Below are positions 34,919 to 44,630 of a DNA stretch of 64,000 nucleotides, piece by piece. Numbering within the stretch: position 1 is the first letter of the stretch; every line of letters starts with the position of its first letter. A program made the translations under genes and the position numbers. The DNA lies in contig JACKFA010000008.1 in assembly GCA_020632715.1 (NCBI GenBank), positions 372,001 through 436,000 of the forward strand. Direction: 5' to 3'. The DNA comes from Deltaproteobacteria bacterium. Lineage in GTDB: Bacteria; Myxococcota_A; UBA9042; PHBI01. The notes under the pieces were generated by a model, which saw only the letters and a program-made list of their open reading frames with translations, was not told the origin of the DNA and did no database searches.

Positions 34919-37900
34919 ATGGACTTCACCCAGAGCAACGCCCTCCTGTCGACCGACCTCGAAGCGATCATCGCGGCCGCGAGCGACCCGGCAGCCGAGC
35001 TCGAGCGCCTCGCGGGGTCCCTCGAGGGCGAGATCGCGACGTTCCGGCAGTGGCTCGCGGACTCGCTCCAGCGCCAGGAGGACCTGCCGCGCCTCATCGA
35101 GGAGGAGAAGGCCAAGATCGACAAGTGCGACGCCACGATCGAGAAGGCGCGCGCGCGAGGTCGCGAGGACATCGAGCAGACCACGCTCACCCGCAAGAAG
35201 CAGCTCGAGGAGCTCGTCTCCGAGATGGAGGACGAGCTCGACTTCATGGACGTCGAGCTCGAGACGGCGCGGGGCTGCATCGACGGCATGGAGGGGCTGA
35301 TCGCGAAGATCGAGGCCAAGCGGCAGCAGCTCGCGGCGGCCGCCGAGATCGCGGCGGCCGACGCCGCGAAGGCCGGGGAGGCCCCTGAGCCCGAGCCCGA
35401 GGCGCCGGTCCCGAGCGAGCCGCCCGTCGAGGAGCCCGATCCGGAGCCCCTGCCGGTCGAGGAGCCGACGGAGGCGCCACCGCGCGAGGATCCGGAGCCC
35501 GAGGAGCCGCCGAAGGAGGCCCCACCGGCCGAGGAGCCCGCGCCCGTCGAGGTCGTCGCCGACGCGGCGCCGGAGGCGGAGGCGGAAGCGGCGCCGGACG
35601 CCGAAGCAGCGGCGGAAGCAGCGCCGGAAGCGGAGGCCGAAGCCGAGGCGGAAGCGGCGCCGGAGGCGGCTGCGGAGGCCGAGGCGGAAGCGGCGCCGGA
35701 AGCGGCTGCGGAGGCCGAGGCGGAAGCGGCGCCGGAAGCGGCTGCGGCGCCTGAGGCGGAGGCCGAGGCCGAGGCCGAGGCCGCGGCTCCCCAACCCGAG
35801 CCGATCCCGGAGCCCGCGCCGATCCCGGAGCCCATCCCGGAGCCCGAGCCGGAGCCCGAGCCCGAGCCACCGCCCGAGCCTGCGGTCCACCCGTTCTTCC
35901 TCGACGAGCTCGATCAAGACGCGCTCACCGCCGCCCTCGAGAGCGGCGACCTCGCGCCGGACGACGCGATCGCCGCCTTCGCCCACGAGGACGCCGCCGT
36001 CCGCAGGAACGTCGCCCTCGCGCTCGGCGTCCTCGCCGATCTGCCCGACGTCGGCCCCGACGCCGCCCGCGCCCTCGCGACCGATCCCGACGAGCGCGTC
36101 CGCGCCCTCGTCGTCGCCGCGGTCACCCACGGCCACGACCTCGAGCTCGCCCTCCCGCTCCTCTTCGACGCCCTCGCCGACGCCGCCCGCGCCGTCGCCG
36201 ACGCCGCCGCCGCCGGCGTGGAGGCCCGCCTCGAGGCGGACCCGAAGGCCGTCGTCTCGTACCTCGTCCTCGCGCTCGGCGACGTGCGCCCCGCGGCCGC
36301 CGCCGTCGCGACCGACCTCCTCGTGAAGGCCGGCGACGACGCCGTCCCCGCGCTCGTCGCGGCCCTGTCCGATCCGAGCCCGGTCGTCCGGCGCGCCACC
36401 TTCCAGTGCCTCGAGCGCCTCCGCGCCCGCGCCGCCAAGGCCCTCCTCCGCGCCGCCGGCGACGCCGTCGCGCGCGCCGCCGTCATCGAGCTCCTCTCCG
36501 GGCTCGACGCCGTCGACGACGACCTCCGCGCCGCCCTCGACGACCTCGCGAAGACCGGCGACGCCGTCGCCGCCGACACGGCGCGCAAGGTCCTCCGCGC
36601 CCACGAGCCCCCCGCCGAGGCCGCCGGCACGGGCGAGCCCCTCGACATCCCGATCGCGGGCTTCATGACCGAGGCCCTTGGCGACGACGCCCTCGACGCC
36701 GCCGCGAGCGCCGATGTCCCGCGCGCGGACGTCGTCCAGGCCCTCCGCGACGGCCGCCCCCACGTCCGCCGGAACGCCCTCGGCCTCCTCGCGCGCGACG
36801 GCGGCGCCCCGCTCGCCGCGGACGCGCTCACGGGCGACGTCGCCGCCCTCGCGAAGGACGCCGAGCCCGCCGTCCGCGCCGCGGCCGCCCGCACCCTCGC
36901 CCACCTCGGCGGCGGGCCCGCCGTGGCGACCCTCGTGCTCCTGATGGGCGACCTCGACGCGACCGTCGCCCAGGCCGCCGCCGACGCCTTCGCCGGGCTC
37001 GGCCCGGAGGCCGTCGACCTCGCCCTCGACGCCCTCCGCGTCGATCAGCCCGCGCGCGTCCACAGCGCCGCCGCGCGCGCGCTCGCGAAGGTCGGCGACG
37101 CCGCCGTCCCGCGCCTCGCCGACGCCCTCCGCGAGCGCCAGAGCGGCGTCGTCCGCGAGGTCGCCGCGCAGGCCCTCGGCGCCCTCGGCCCGGCCGCCGA
37201 GGACGCCCTCGCCGCGCTGCTGTCCGCCCTCGGCGACAGCCTCGAGGTCGTGCGCCTGACCGCCGCCTGGGCCATCGGCCGCGTCGGCGTCGACGACGAC
37301 ACGGTCCTCGCCGCGCTCCGCGACGCCCAGAAGGACCCGGTCGCGGCCGTTCGCCGGCGCGTCGCCGAGACCATCGGCCTCCTGACCGGGAAGCCCCTCG
37401 GGCAGACGGGCGCCGCCGAGAGCCGCCCCGTCCCCATCGACGGCTTCGAGGACGGCCGGCTCGGGAAGGACGAGCTCGCCGCGAAGGCCCCGGGCGTCGA
37501 CGTCGATCTCCTCGTGCACGCCCTCCACGACGGGCGCGATCACGTGCGCGCGAACGCCGCCACCGCGCTCGGCGCCCTCGGCGACGTCGCCGCCCCCGCG
37601 GTGAACGAGCTCGGCCTCGCCCTCCGCGACGGGAGCCCGGACGTCCGCGAGGCGGCTATCGCGGCGCTCGACGATCTCGGCCTCGCGGCGGTGCCCGCGG
37701 CGTTCTGGCTCGTCGGCGCCCTGTCCGATCCGCTGCTGACCGTGCGCGCGCGCGCCGTCGCCATCCTGAAGGCCCTCCACGCGCAGGTCGCCGACTTCCT
37801 CGTCGAGGGGCTGCGCGCGGACCCCGAGATCGTCCCGGCGACCGTCGGGCTCGTCTTCGAGGAGCTGGGCCCCGACGGGATCCCGACGCTGGTCGACGCC

Positions 37901-40900
37901 CTGCGCTCCGCGTCGGCGCTCATCCGCCGGAACGCGGTCACCCTGCTCGGCGCGCTCGGTGAGGACGCGAAGGGCGCGGCCGTCGACGTGCTGCCGCTCC
38001 TCGAGGACGAGGACGAGGCCGTGCGGAAGGCGGCCGCGCGCGCGCTCAAGTGGCTCGAGGAGGGGGTCCCGGGGCCGCCGCTCCTCTTCCTCGACGAGCG
38101 CCCGCTGCCCTTCGACGGCTTCGACAGCCAGGACTGGGAGATCGACGAGCTCGAGGGGCGCGCGGGCGACCTCGACCCCGACGCGCTCGGCGTCTTCGTG
38201 CACGACGGCCGCCTCCAGGTCCGGAAGAACGCGGCGCGCTCGCTCGGGGCGCTGAAGCTCGCCACCGAGGGGCTCGCCATCCGCCTGAAGGACGGTGACC
38301 TCGGCATGCGGCGCGCGTCCGCGAGCGCGCTCGAGCGCGCCGGCGAGGCCGCCCTGCCCTTCGCCGCGCAGGTCGTCGAGGCGCTGCACGACAAGGACGG
38401 CGAGGTCCACGCCGCCTGCCACAAGGTGCTCCTGACGCTCGGCGAGAAGGCGGAGAGCGCGCTCATCGGCGGGCTCGACGTCTCGCCCGACCGGGCGCTC
38501 CGGACGATCATCCCGGTCTTCGCCGACCTCGAGAAGCGCGGGATCCCGGCGCTCACGCTCGCGCTCGACCACAAGGGCGCGTTCGTGCGGCTGAACGCCG
38601 TCCACGCGCTCGGGAAGCTGCGCGGCTTCGGCTCGGAGGACCTCGTCGAGAAGATCGCCGAGCGCCTGAAGGAGCCGATGCCGTCGATGAAGACCGCGGC
38701 GCTCCAGGCGATCCGGTTCATCGTCAACGGCCCGGACGAGGTCGCCGAGCTCGAGGCGCTCGCGATGCCGCTCGACGGCTTCGACACCGAGCCGCTCGAC
38801 GAGGAGCTCCTGAAGGCGAGCAAGCGCGCGCTCGACGAGGGCGTGCTCGCGCGGCTCCTGAACGACGGCCGCGAGCAGGTCCGCGAGAACGCGGCGCGCG
38901 CGCTCGGCGTGCTCCACGAGGTGCCGCCCGGGCTCGTGGTGCGGCTGAAGGACGAGGCGCCGGCCGTCAGGCGCGCCGCCATCAAGGCGATCGCGGCGAA
39001 CGCGGAGGAAGCGGCGCCCTACGCCGACGCCGTGCTGCAGGCGCTCGGCGACCGCGACGACGAGGTGCGTGAGACCGCGAGCCGCGCGGCGTACGCGCTC
39101 TGGGAGCACGCGAAGCCGGCGCTCGTGCGGGCGCTCGACCAGGCGCCGGAGCGCGCCGCCGTGACGATCCTGCCGGTGTTCGAGGATCTCGGCGAGGACG
39201 CGCTGGAGACGCTCGTCGCGGCCGCGCGGGAGTCGGCCTCGGCGCGGGTCCAGGCGAACGCGATCCTCGCGCTCGAGCGCCTCGGCGACGACGCCCTCGC
39301 CGCGCTCGACGGCATCGCGAAGGACATGGGCGCCGACGCGACCGTGCGCCTCCTCGCCGCGGGCGCCGTGCAGCGCATCGAGGCCGGGGAGCCGGCGCCG
39401 CCGTGGCTCGAGCCGATGCCGATGCCGGTCGACGGCTTCGACACGATGGACCTCGACCACGACACGCTGAAGGGGCACAAGCGGGACCTCGAGCCAGCCG
39501 AGCTCGACCTCTTCATCCACGACGGGCGCGCGAAGGTGCGCGTGAACGCGGCGCGCGCGCTCGGGGTGCTCGGCGAGCCCACGGGTGGCCTCGCGATCCG
39601 CATGAAGGACGGCACGCTCGCCGTGAAGCGCGCGGCGGCCGCGGCGCTCGCGATGGCCGGCGACGCGGCGCTCCCGTACGCGCTCCCGCTCGTGCAGGCG
39701 CTGAACGACGCGGATCCCGAGGTGCGCGAGTCCGCGCACGCGGCGCTGAAGAAGCTCGGCCCGGCGGCGCGCGAGGCGCTGCTCGCGGGGCTCGACCTGA
39801 GCCCGGACAAGGCGCAGCGCGGCATCGTCGCGCTCTTCGAGGACCTCGGCGGCGACGGCATCGACGTCCTCGAGGAGGCGCTCTCCCACCCGAGCGCCCA
39901 CGTGCGGCTGAACGCGGTGCACGCGCTCTCGCGCCTCCGCGGGCAGGGCTCGGAGCGGCTCATCGACAAGATCCGGGAGTGCGGGAAGGAGCCGATGCCG
40001 TCGATGCGGCAGGCGGCGGCGCTCGCGATCTACCGGCTCACGGCGGGCGAGGCGCCGCCGAGGGCGCTCGAGCCGACGCCGCTCCCGTTCGAGGGCTTCG
40101 ACGCGGCGTCGCAGCCCGAGGACGAGCTCAAGGCGCACCGGCGCGACCTCGACGAGGCGGTGCTCGCGCGCTTCCTGAACGACGGGCGGCCCTTCGTGCG
40201 CGAGAACGCGGCGCGGGCGCTCGGGGTCTTGAAGGAGGCGCCGGTCCAGCTCGCGCTCGCGCTCAAGGACGAGCTCGTGGAGGTCCGGCGCGCGGCCGCG
40301 AAGGCGCTCGCGGCGGCGGGCGGCGAGGCCGGGCCGTGGGCGATCCCGATGCTCGCGGCGATGGCCGACCCGGACGCCGAGGTGCGCGACACGGTGAAGG
40401 CCGCGCTGGTCGAGCTCTGGGAGCCGGCGCAGGCGGCGCTCCTCGGCGGGCTCGATCGGCCGCCGGAGCGCGCGGCGCGCGTGGTGTTCCCGGTGGTCGA
40501 CGCCGTCGGGGCCGACGCGATCCCGTTCCTGACCGACGCGCTCCGGCACTACTCGACCTACGTGCAGCTGAACGCCATCGCGGCGCTCGAGCGCATCGGC
40601 GAGGCCGCCGTGCCCGCGCTCGAGGCGGTGAAGGACGACGGCGAGGCGAGCGCCGTGTCGCGGCACGCCGCGGGGCGGGCGCTCTCGCGGCTCCTGGCCG
40701 GCGAGCCCGCGCCGCGCTGGCTCGAGCCGATCGCGATGCCCGTCGAGGGCTTCGACAGCGAGCCGCTCGAGGCGGACGCGCTCAAGGGGCACAAGCGGGA
40801 CCTCGACGAGCGCGACCTCGAGCGCCTGCTCCACGACGGGCGGCCGATCGTGCGCGAGAACGCGGCGCGGGCGCTGGGCGTGCTCGGCGAGGCGAGCCCG

Positions 40901-42832
40901 GGGCTCGCGGTGCGCCTGAAGGACGAGGTCGTCGCCGTGCGGCGGGCCGCCGCGGGGGCGCTGAAGGCGCTCGGGAGCGACGGGGCGCCCTTCGGGGACG
41001 CGCTCGTCGGCGCGCTCGGGGACGCGGACGCCGAGGTGCGGAGGACGGCGCACGAGGCGCTGGTCGCGCTCGGGAAGGACGGCTACGACGCGCTCATCGC
41101 CGGGCTCGACGCGCCGGCCGACCGCGCGGCGGTGACGGTGCTGCCGATCTTCTGGGAGCTCGGGAAGCCCGCGCTCGTGCCGCTCGAGGAGGCGCTCGGG
41201 CACGTGTCGACGCGGATCCGCGTGAACGCCGTTCACGCGCTCGGGGCGATGAAGGAGCACGGCGCGGCGAAGCTCGAGGAGGCGCTCCGGGAGCAGCTCG
41301 CGACGCCCGAGCAGGAGCTGCGGCGGGCGGCGCTGCTCGCGATCTTCCGGCTGACGGTCGACGCGCCGGAGGCGCCGAACGTGCTGCCGGAGGTGGCGCT
41401 GCCGCTCGAGGGCTTCGACCTCGAGCCGCTCGACGAGGCGGCGCTGAAGGCGTCGAAGCGGGCGCTCGACGAGGCGCTCCTGCGGGCGCTCGTGAGCGAC
41501 GGGCGGCGGCGGGTGCGCGAGAACGCGGCGCGGGCGCTGGGGGTGCTCGGCGACGTGAGCCTCGAGCTCGCGCTGCGGCTGAAGGACGAGGACGTCCTCG
41601 TGCGGCGCGCGGCGGCGACGGCGATCGCGAGCGCGGGGGGCGAGGCGAAGAGCGTGGCGCCGTCGCTCGTGGCGGCGCTCGGCGACCGCGACGAGGCGGT
41701 GCGGGAGACGGCGCTCGGGACGCTGGTCGCGCTCGGGAAGGACGCCTTCGACGCGCTCATCCTCGGGCTCGACACGAGCCCGGACCGGGCGGCGGGGACG
41801 ACGCTCAGGGCGATCGACGCGCTCGGGGAGAAGGCGCTGCCGGTGCTCGAGGAGGCGCTCGACCACGTGAGCACGCACGTGCGGCTGAACGCGCTCCACG
41901 CGCTCGGGATGCTGCACGAGCGGGGGGCGAAGAAGCTGCTCGCGAAGATCGAGGCGGCGGTGAAGGACCCGCTGCCGTCGATGTCGCGGGCGGCGCTGCT
42001 CGCGATCTACCGGATCACGATCGGCAAGGAGCCGCCGCGCCACAGGGAGGCCGTGCCGATGCCGGTGGACGGCTTCGACGCGGAGCCGCTCGACGCGAAG
42101 AAGCTCGGGGCGGCGGCGAAGGAGATGGACGTCGCCTGGCTCGAGGCGTCGCTCGCCGACGGGCGGCCGATGGTGCGGCTGAACGCGGCGCGGGCGCTGG
42201 GGGCGCTGGGGAAGAAGGCCGAGGATCAGGTCCCGGCCGTGGTCCTCGCCTTGCGGGACAGCGACGACGCCGTGCGGGTCGCGGCGGCGGAGGCGCTCGC
42301 GGTGATGTCGCCGGATCCGTGGGTCGCGGCGCCGGGGCTCGCGCGGGCGCTGCGCGGGGCGAGCGCGGAGCTCGAGGCGGCGGTGCTCGGGGCGCTCGAC
42401 GCGATCGGGGCGAAGAAGGCGGTGCCGCCGCTCATCGAGGCGCTGCACGACCGCGAGGACTGGGTCGTCGCGAGCATCGGGCGGGCGGCGCGCCACGCGC
42501 CGGACGCGTTCGTGAAGCCGCTCGCGGAGGTGGTCGGCTCGGACGAGGCGAACCTGGTGCAGCGCGAGAACGCGATCGTCGTGCTGGGCGAGCTCGGCGA
42601 GGCGGCGAGCGGCGCGGAGAAGGCGCTCCTCGCGGCGCTCGACGACACGCAGGGGATGATCACGGTGAAGGCGCTGAGGGCGCTCGCGTGGTGCGCGAAG
42701 CCGGGCCCGGCGCTCGTGAAGGCGCTGAACGAGCGCCTCGCGAAGGAGCCGCGGCCGTCGGTGCACTACGCGACGCGCGAGACGATCCGGCGGCTCAAGG
42801 CGCGCCAGGCGACGGCGGCCGTGTCGGCGTAG
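34919..42832 (+). CDS. Giant HEAT-repeat protein with N-terminal coiled coil
   Basis: The ATG at 34919 follows GGGGAGAG and starts a 2637-residue protein; the frame upstream is an artefact. Residues ~20-150 are a predicted coiled coil (RLAGSLEGEIATFRQWLADS, KKQLEELVSEMEDELDFMDV). Residues ~155-325 are a Pro/Glu/Ala linker with repeats of EAEAAPEAAA. The rest is HEAT helices of the PBS-lyase type. From about nt 36646 they are organised into nine large units of ~220 residues, each opened by a PxDGFD-like motif then DGRxxVRxNAARALGxL (unit starts near 36646, 37432, 38100, 38765, 39418, 40076, 40732, 41394, 42052). There is no signal peptide or membrane helix, so it is a probable cytoplasmic scaffold. 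Alanine codons change from mostly GCC to nearly all GCG along the gene. Function unknown. Confidence 0.87.
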   Translation: MDFTQSNALLSTDLEAIIAAASDPAAELERLAGSLEGEIATFRQWLADSLQRQEDLPRLIEEEKAKIDKCDATIEKARARGREDIEQTTLTRKKQLEELVSEMEDELDFMDVELETARGCIDGMEGLIAKIEAKRQQLAAAAEIAAADAAKAGEAPEPEPEAPVPSEPPVEEPDPEPLPVEEPTEAPPREDPEPEEPPKEAPPAEEPAPVEVVADAAPEAEAEAAPDAEAAAEAAPEAEAEAEAEAAPEAAAEAEAEAAPEAAAEAEAEAAPEAAAAPEAEAEAEAEAAAPQPEPIPEPAPIPEPIPEPEPEPEPEPPPEPAVHPFFLDELDQDALTAALESGDLAPDDAIAAFAHEDAAVRRNVALALGVLADLPDVGPDAARALATDPDERVRALVVAAVTHGHDLELALPLLFDALADAARAVADAAAAGVEARLEADPKAVVSYLVLALGDVRPAAAAVATDLLVKAGDDAVPALVAALSDPSPVVRRATFQCLERLRARAAKALLRAAGDAVARAAVIELLSGLDAVDDDLRAALDDLAKTGDAVAADTARKVLRAHEPPAEAAGTGEPLDIPIAGFMTEALGDDALDAAASADVPRADVVQALRDGRPHVRRNALGLLARDGGAPLAADALTGDVAALAKDAEPAVRAAAARTLAHLGGGPAVATLVLLMGDLDATVAQAAADAFAGLGPEAVDLALDALRVDQPARVHSAAARALAKVGDAAVPRLADALRERQSGVVREVAAQALGALGPAAEDALAALLSALGDSLEVVRLTAAWAIGRVGVDDDTVLAALRDAQKDPVAAVRRRVAETIGLLTGKPLGQTGAAESRPVPIDGFEDGRLGKDELAAKAPGVDVDLLVHALHDGRDHVRANAATALGALGDVAAPAVNELGLALRDGSPDVREAAIAALDDLGLAAVPAAFWLVGALSDPLLTVRARAVAILKALHAQVADFLVEGLRADPEIVPATVGLVFEELGPDGIPTLVDALRSASALIRRNAVTLLGALGEDAKGAAVDVLPLLEDEDEAVRKAAARALKWLEEGVPGPPLLFLDERPLPFDGFDSQDWEIDELEGRAGDLDPDALGVFVHDGRLQVRKNAARSLGALKLATEGLAIRLKDGDLGMRRASASALERAGEAALPFAAQVVEALHDKDGEVHAACHKVLLTLGEKAESALIGGLDVSPDRALRTIIPVFADLEKRGIPALTLALDHKGAFVRLNAVHALGKLRGFGSEDLVEKIAERLKEPMPSMKTAALQAIRFIVNGPDEVAELEALAMPLDGFDTEPLDEELLKASKRALDEGVLARLLNDGREQVRENAARALGVLHEVPPGLVVRLKDEAPAVRRAAIKAIAANAEEAAPYADAVLQALGDRDDEVRETASRAAYALWEHAKPALVRALDQAPERAAVTILPVFEDLGEDALETLVAAARESASARVQANAILALERLGDDALAALDGIAKDMGADATVRLLAAGAVQRIEAGEPAPPWLEPMPMPVDGFDTMDLDHDTLKGHKRDLEPAELDLFIHDGRAKVRVNAARALGVLGEPTGGLAIRMKDGTLAVKRAAAAALAMAGDAALPYALPLVQALNDADPEVRESAHAALKKLGPAAREALLAGLDLSPDKAQRGIVALFEDLGGDGIDVLEEALSHPSAHVRLNAVHALSRLRGQGSERLIDKIRECGKEPMPSMRQAAALAIYRLTAGEAPPRALEPTPLPFEGFDAASQPEDELKAHRRDLDEAVLARFLNDGRPFVRENAARALGVLKEAPVQLALALKDELVEVRRAAAKALAAAGGEAGPWAIPMLAAMADPDAEVRDTVKAALVELWEPAQAALLGGLDRPPERAARVVFPVVDAVGADAIPFLTDALRHYSTYVQLNAIAALERIGEAAVPALEAVKDDGEASAVSRHAAGRALSRLLAGEPAPRWLEPIAMPVEGFDSEPLEADALKGHKRDLDERDLERLLHDGRPIVRENAARALGVLGEASPGLAVRLKDEVVAVRRAAAGALKALGSDGAPFGDALVGALGDADAEVRRTAHEALVALGKDGYDALIAGLDAPADRAAVTVLPIFWELGKPALVPLEEALGHVSTRIRVNAVHALGAMKEHGAAKLEEALREQLATPEQELRRAALLAIFRLTVDAPEAPNVLPEVALPLEGFDLEPLDEAALKASKRALDEALLRALVSDGRRRVRENAARALGVLGDVSLELALRLKDEDVLVRRAAATAIASAGGEAKSVAPSLVAALGDRDEAVRETALGTLVALGKDAFDALILGLDTSPDRAAGTTLRAIDALGEKALPVLEEALDHVSTHVRLNALHALGMLHERGAKKLLAKIEAAVKDPLPSMSRAALLAIYRITIGKEPPRHREAVPMPVDGFDAEPLDAKKLGAAAKEMDVAWLEASLADGRPMVRLNAARALGALGKKAEDQVPAVVLALRDSDDAVRVAAAEALAVMSPDPWVAAPGLARALRGASAELEAAVLGALDAIGAKKAVPPLIEALHDREDWVVASIGRAARHAPDAFVKPLAEVVGSDEANLVQRENAIVVLGELGEAASGAEKALLAALDDTQGMITVKALRALAWCAKPGPALVKALNERLAKEPRPSVHYATRETIRRLKARQATAAVSA

Positions 42833-42873
42833 CGGGCCGGCTTCGTCGGTGTCGTGTCTCTGTCCCGGTGTCT

Positions 42874-43290
42874 GGGGGAACGTGACCACGGAGACACGGA
42901 GGGAGGAGGACGGCGAGCGGGGGGAACGTGACCACGGAGACACGGAGACACGGAGGGAGGAGGGAGGAGGACGGCGAGGGGCTCGGCGGCTCTCACTCCA
43001 TCTGGGCTAGATCCAATGCCGACCAGTTAGCGGCATGTTCGCTGAATCCGGAAGGAAACCACGGAGGCACGGAGGCACGGAGGGATCGCGCCGGGAACTC
43101 CACCAGCGCCCAGTCGGTGCCCCGAGGCGGGTTGATCCACTGAACCCTCCGTGCCTCCGTGCCTCCGTGGTTGTCCCCTGCGAGCTTGGAGGCAGCGAGG
43201 TGCCAGGAGGACGGCGACAAGTCTCAGCGCGCCTCCCTCCGTCCTCTCCCTCCTCCCTCCTCCCTCCGTGTCTCCGTGTCTCCGTGGTGA
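42874..43290. repeat. Nested inverted repeats built from CCACGGAG(A/G)CACGGAG units
   Basis: This covers most of the non-coding gap 42833-43371. A block GGGGGAACGTGACCACGG... is tandemly duplicated (42874-42918 and 42919-42977). Its ACCACGGAGACACGGAG core reappears inverted at 43245-43290. Inside it a second pair, AACCACGGAGGCACGGAG (43057-43086) and its inverse (43145-43172), flanks about 58 bp. A small stem ATGCCG/CGGCAT (43016-43037) lies between the left arms. Peptides read through it (HGGTEARR) are artefacts. Such repeats are dispersed in intergenic DNA of several environmental phyla, as I recall; no transposase is present. Confidence 0.75.
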
Positions 43291-43371
43291 AAGCCAAGTC
43301 GATACGGCCGCCGGTGATGACGCCACCCCGAACCCGTCCGTCACACGCGCCACGCCGCCGCGACCGCGCGG

Positions 43372-44373
43372 TCAGGCCGCCGCGGCCTCAGCGCCCGCCG
43401 CCGACGCCGGCGCCGCGAGCCAGCCCACGACGAGCTCGCCCACGTCGGCGCGCGCGTCCTTCCCGACCAGGATGTCCGCGTGGCGGTACCCCGGGAGCAC
43501 GTGCAGATCGCTCGCGTCACAGCCGATGACGCGGTGCGTCATGGTGACCGCCGGGGCCGTCGTGAGGCCGTCGTCCGCGCCCACCACGAAGCGCGTCGGG
43601 AACGGCAGCCGCCCGGGCGCCCGGCTCGTCAGGAGCCCCGGCCAGAGGACCCGCGCGTCCTTCGCCCGCACCCACGCCGCGAGCTCGCTCAGCTCCGCGC
43701 CGAAGACGTCCGTCACGCCGTGCTTCATGAACCGCGCGTAGGTCCCCTCGTCCGTCCGGCCCGGCGCGAAGTGCGTCCCGAACGCGCCCATCGGCGCCCG
43801 GTGACCAACCCGCGCGGCGAGCCCGCACACCGGCAGGCGCCCGAGGAGCCCGACCGCCTTCGCCGCCGCCCTCGCCCGGAGCGGCGCCGGCACCACGTCG
43901 CTCGCCACCGCGAGCGGCGAGCCGACCGTCACCGCCCGGCGCACGCGCGCCGCGAGCGGGTGCCCGGCGAGCCCGAGCAGGTAGATCATCACCCCGCCGA
44001 GGCTGTGCCCCACGAGGTCCACGCGGCTCGCGCCCGTCCGTGCGAGCACCGCCTCGATGGCCGCCGGGAGGTCCACGCCGGCCTTGTCCGCGATGCGCAC
44101 CGTCGCGCCCTTGCGCGGCGGCGTCGTGGTCGCCGCGCCCCGGAGGTCGACCGTCCAGACGTCGCGCCCAGCCGCCGTCAGCGCGCCGACGACGCCGCCG
44201 CGCGGCCCGCCGTACCAGCTCCAGCCGTTCGTCGCGTGGCCGTGGACGCAGAGGACGGGCACGTCGTCGACGAGCGTCGCCGGGCGGAAGCGCCGGAGCG
44301 CGAGGCGCCACCCGTCGTGGGTCGAGAACGTCGCGTCAATCGGGGTCGGTGCGTGGGTCATCGGGCCATCCAT
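43372..44373 (-). CDS. Alpha/beta hydrolase
   Basis: The 333-residue protein has the alpha/beta-hydrolase core: VLCVHGHATNGWSW with the oxyanion-hole HG, DVWTVDLRGAA, and the nucleophile elbow VDLVGHSLGGVMIYLLG (Ser about residue 130). A likely acid Asp lies in GADDGLTTAPA, and a late His in LPGYRHADILVG completes the triad. A cap-like helical segment lies between. No signal peptide is seen. It may be an esterase or lipase acting on hydrophobic substrates. An alternative start at 44361 (MTHAPTPIDATF) would shorten it by four residues. Upstream on the same strand, 140 bp away, is a set of competing hairpins that could act as an attenuator. Its downstream side is the nested repeat region. Confidence 0.88.
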   Translation of the reverse strand: MDGPMTHAPTPIDATFSTHDGWRLALRRFRPATLVDDVPVLCVHGHATNGWSWYGGPRGGVVGALTAAGRDVWTVDLRGAATTTPPRKGATVRIADKAGVDLPAAIEAVLARTGASRVDLVGHSLGGVMIYLLGLAGHPLAARVRRAVTVGSPLAVASDVVPAPLRARAAAKAVGLLGRLPVCGLAARVGHRAPMGAFGTHFAPGRTDEGTYARFMKHGVTDVFGAELSELAAWVRAKDARVLWPGLLTSRAPGRLPFPTRFVVGADDGLTTAPAVTMTHRVIGCDASDLHVLPGYRHADILVGKDARADVGELVVGWLAAPASAAGAEAAAA

Positions 44374-44514
44374 CGGCAGGTCGCGCCCGCGCGAGAGCCC
44401 TTTCAGCCCACCGCGCGAGCGCCCCCCACGTCAGGCAACCCGTGTGCCAGCGCGCCCACCCCGGTTACAAAGCGCCGCGGCCCCGCCTCCGAGGCCGCCG
44501 CGCGCGAGGGAAGC

Positions 44515-44580
44515 ACACTCGCCGCCGGGCGCTGGCGCGAAGCCGCGTTCGCGCTCCGGCGGCGAGTGTTTTTCACACTC
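44515..44580. promoter_or_regulatory. Competing hairpins, attenuator-like
   Basis: ACACTCGCCGCCGG (44515-44528) pairs perfectly over 14 bp with 44556-44569, and the right arm's GAGTGT can instead pair with ACACTC at 44575-44580 across a five-base loop. The two stems exclude one another. Read on the plus strand the long stem is followed by TTTTTC, as in an intrinsic terminator. Read on the minus strand it lies between the end of the Kazal gene and the start of the hydrolase gene. Confidence 0.45.
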
Positions 44581-44630
44581 CGCGAGGCCCGGCCCCCCCA
44601 CGGCGCCGAGCCCCGCTCCCCCTGGTGTCC

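Noticed and set aside
42928..43353. Short frames reading HGGTEARR-type peptides
   Set aside because: They arise from the intergenic CCACGGAG repeat in several frames and are not genes.
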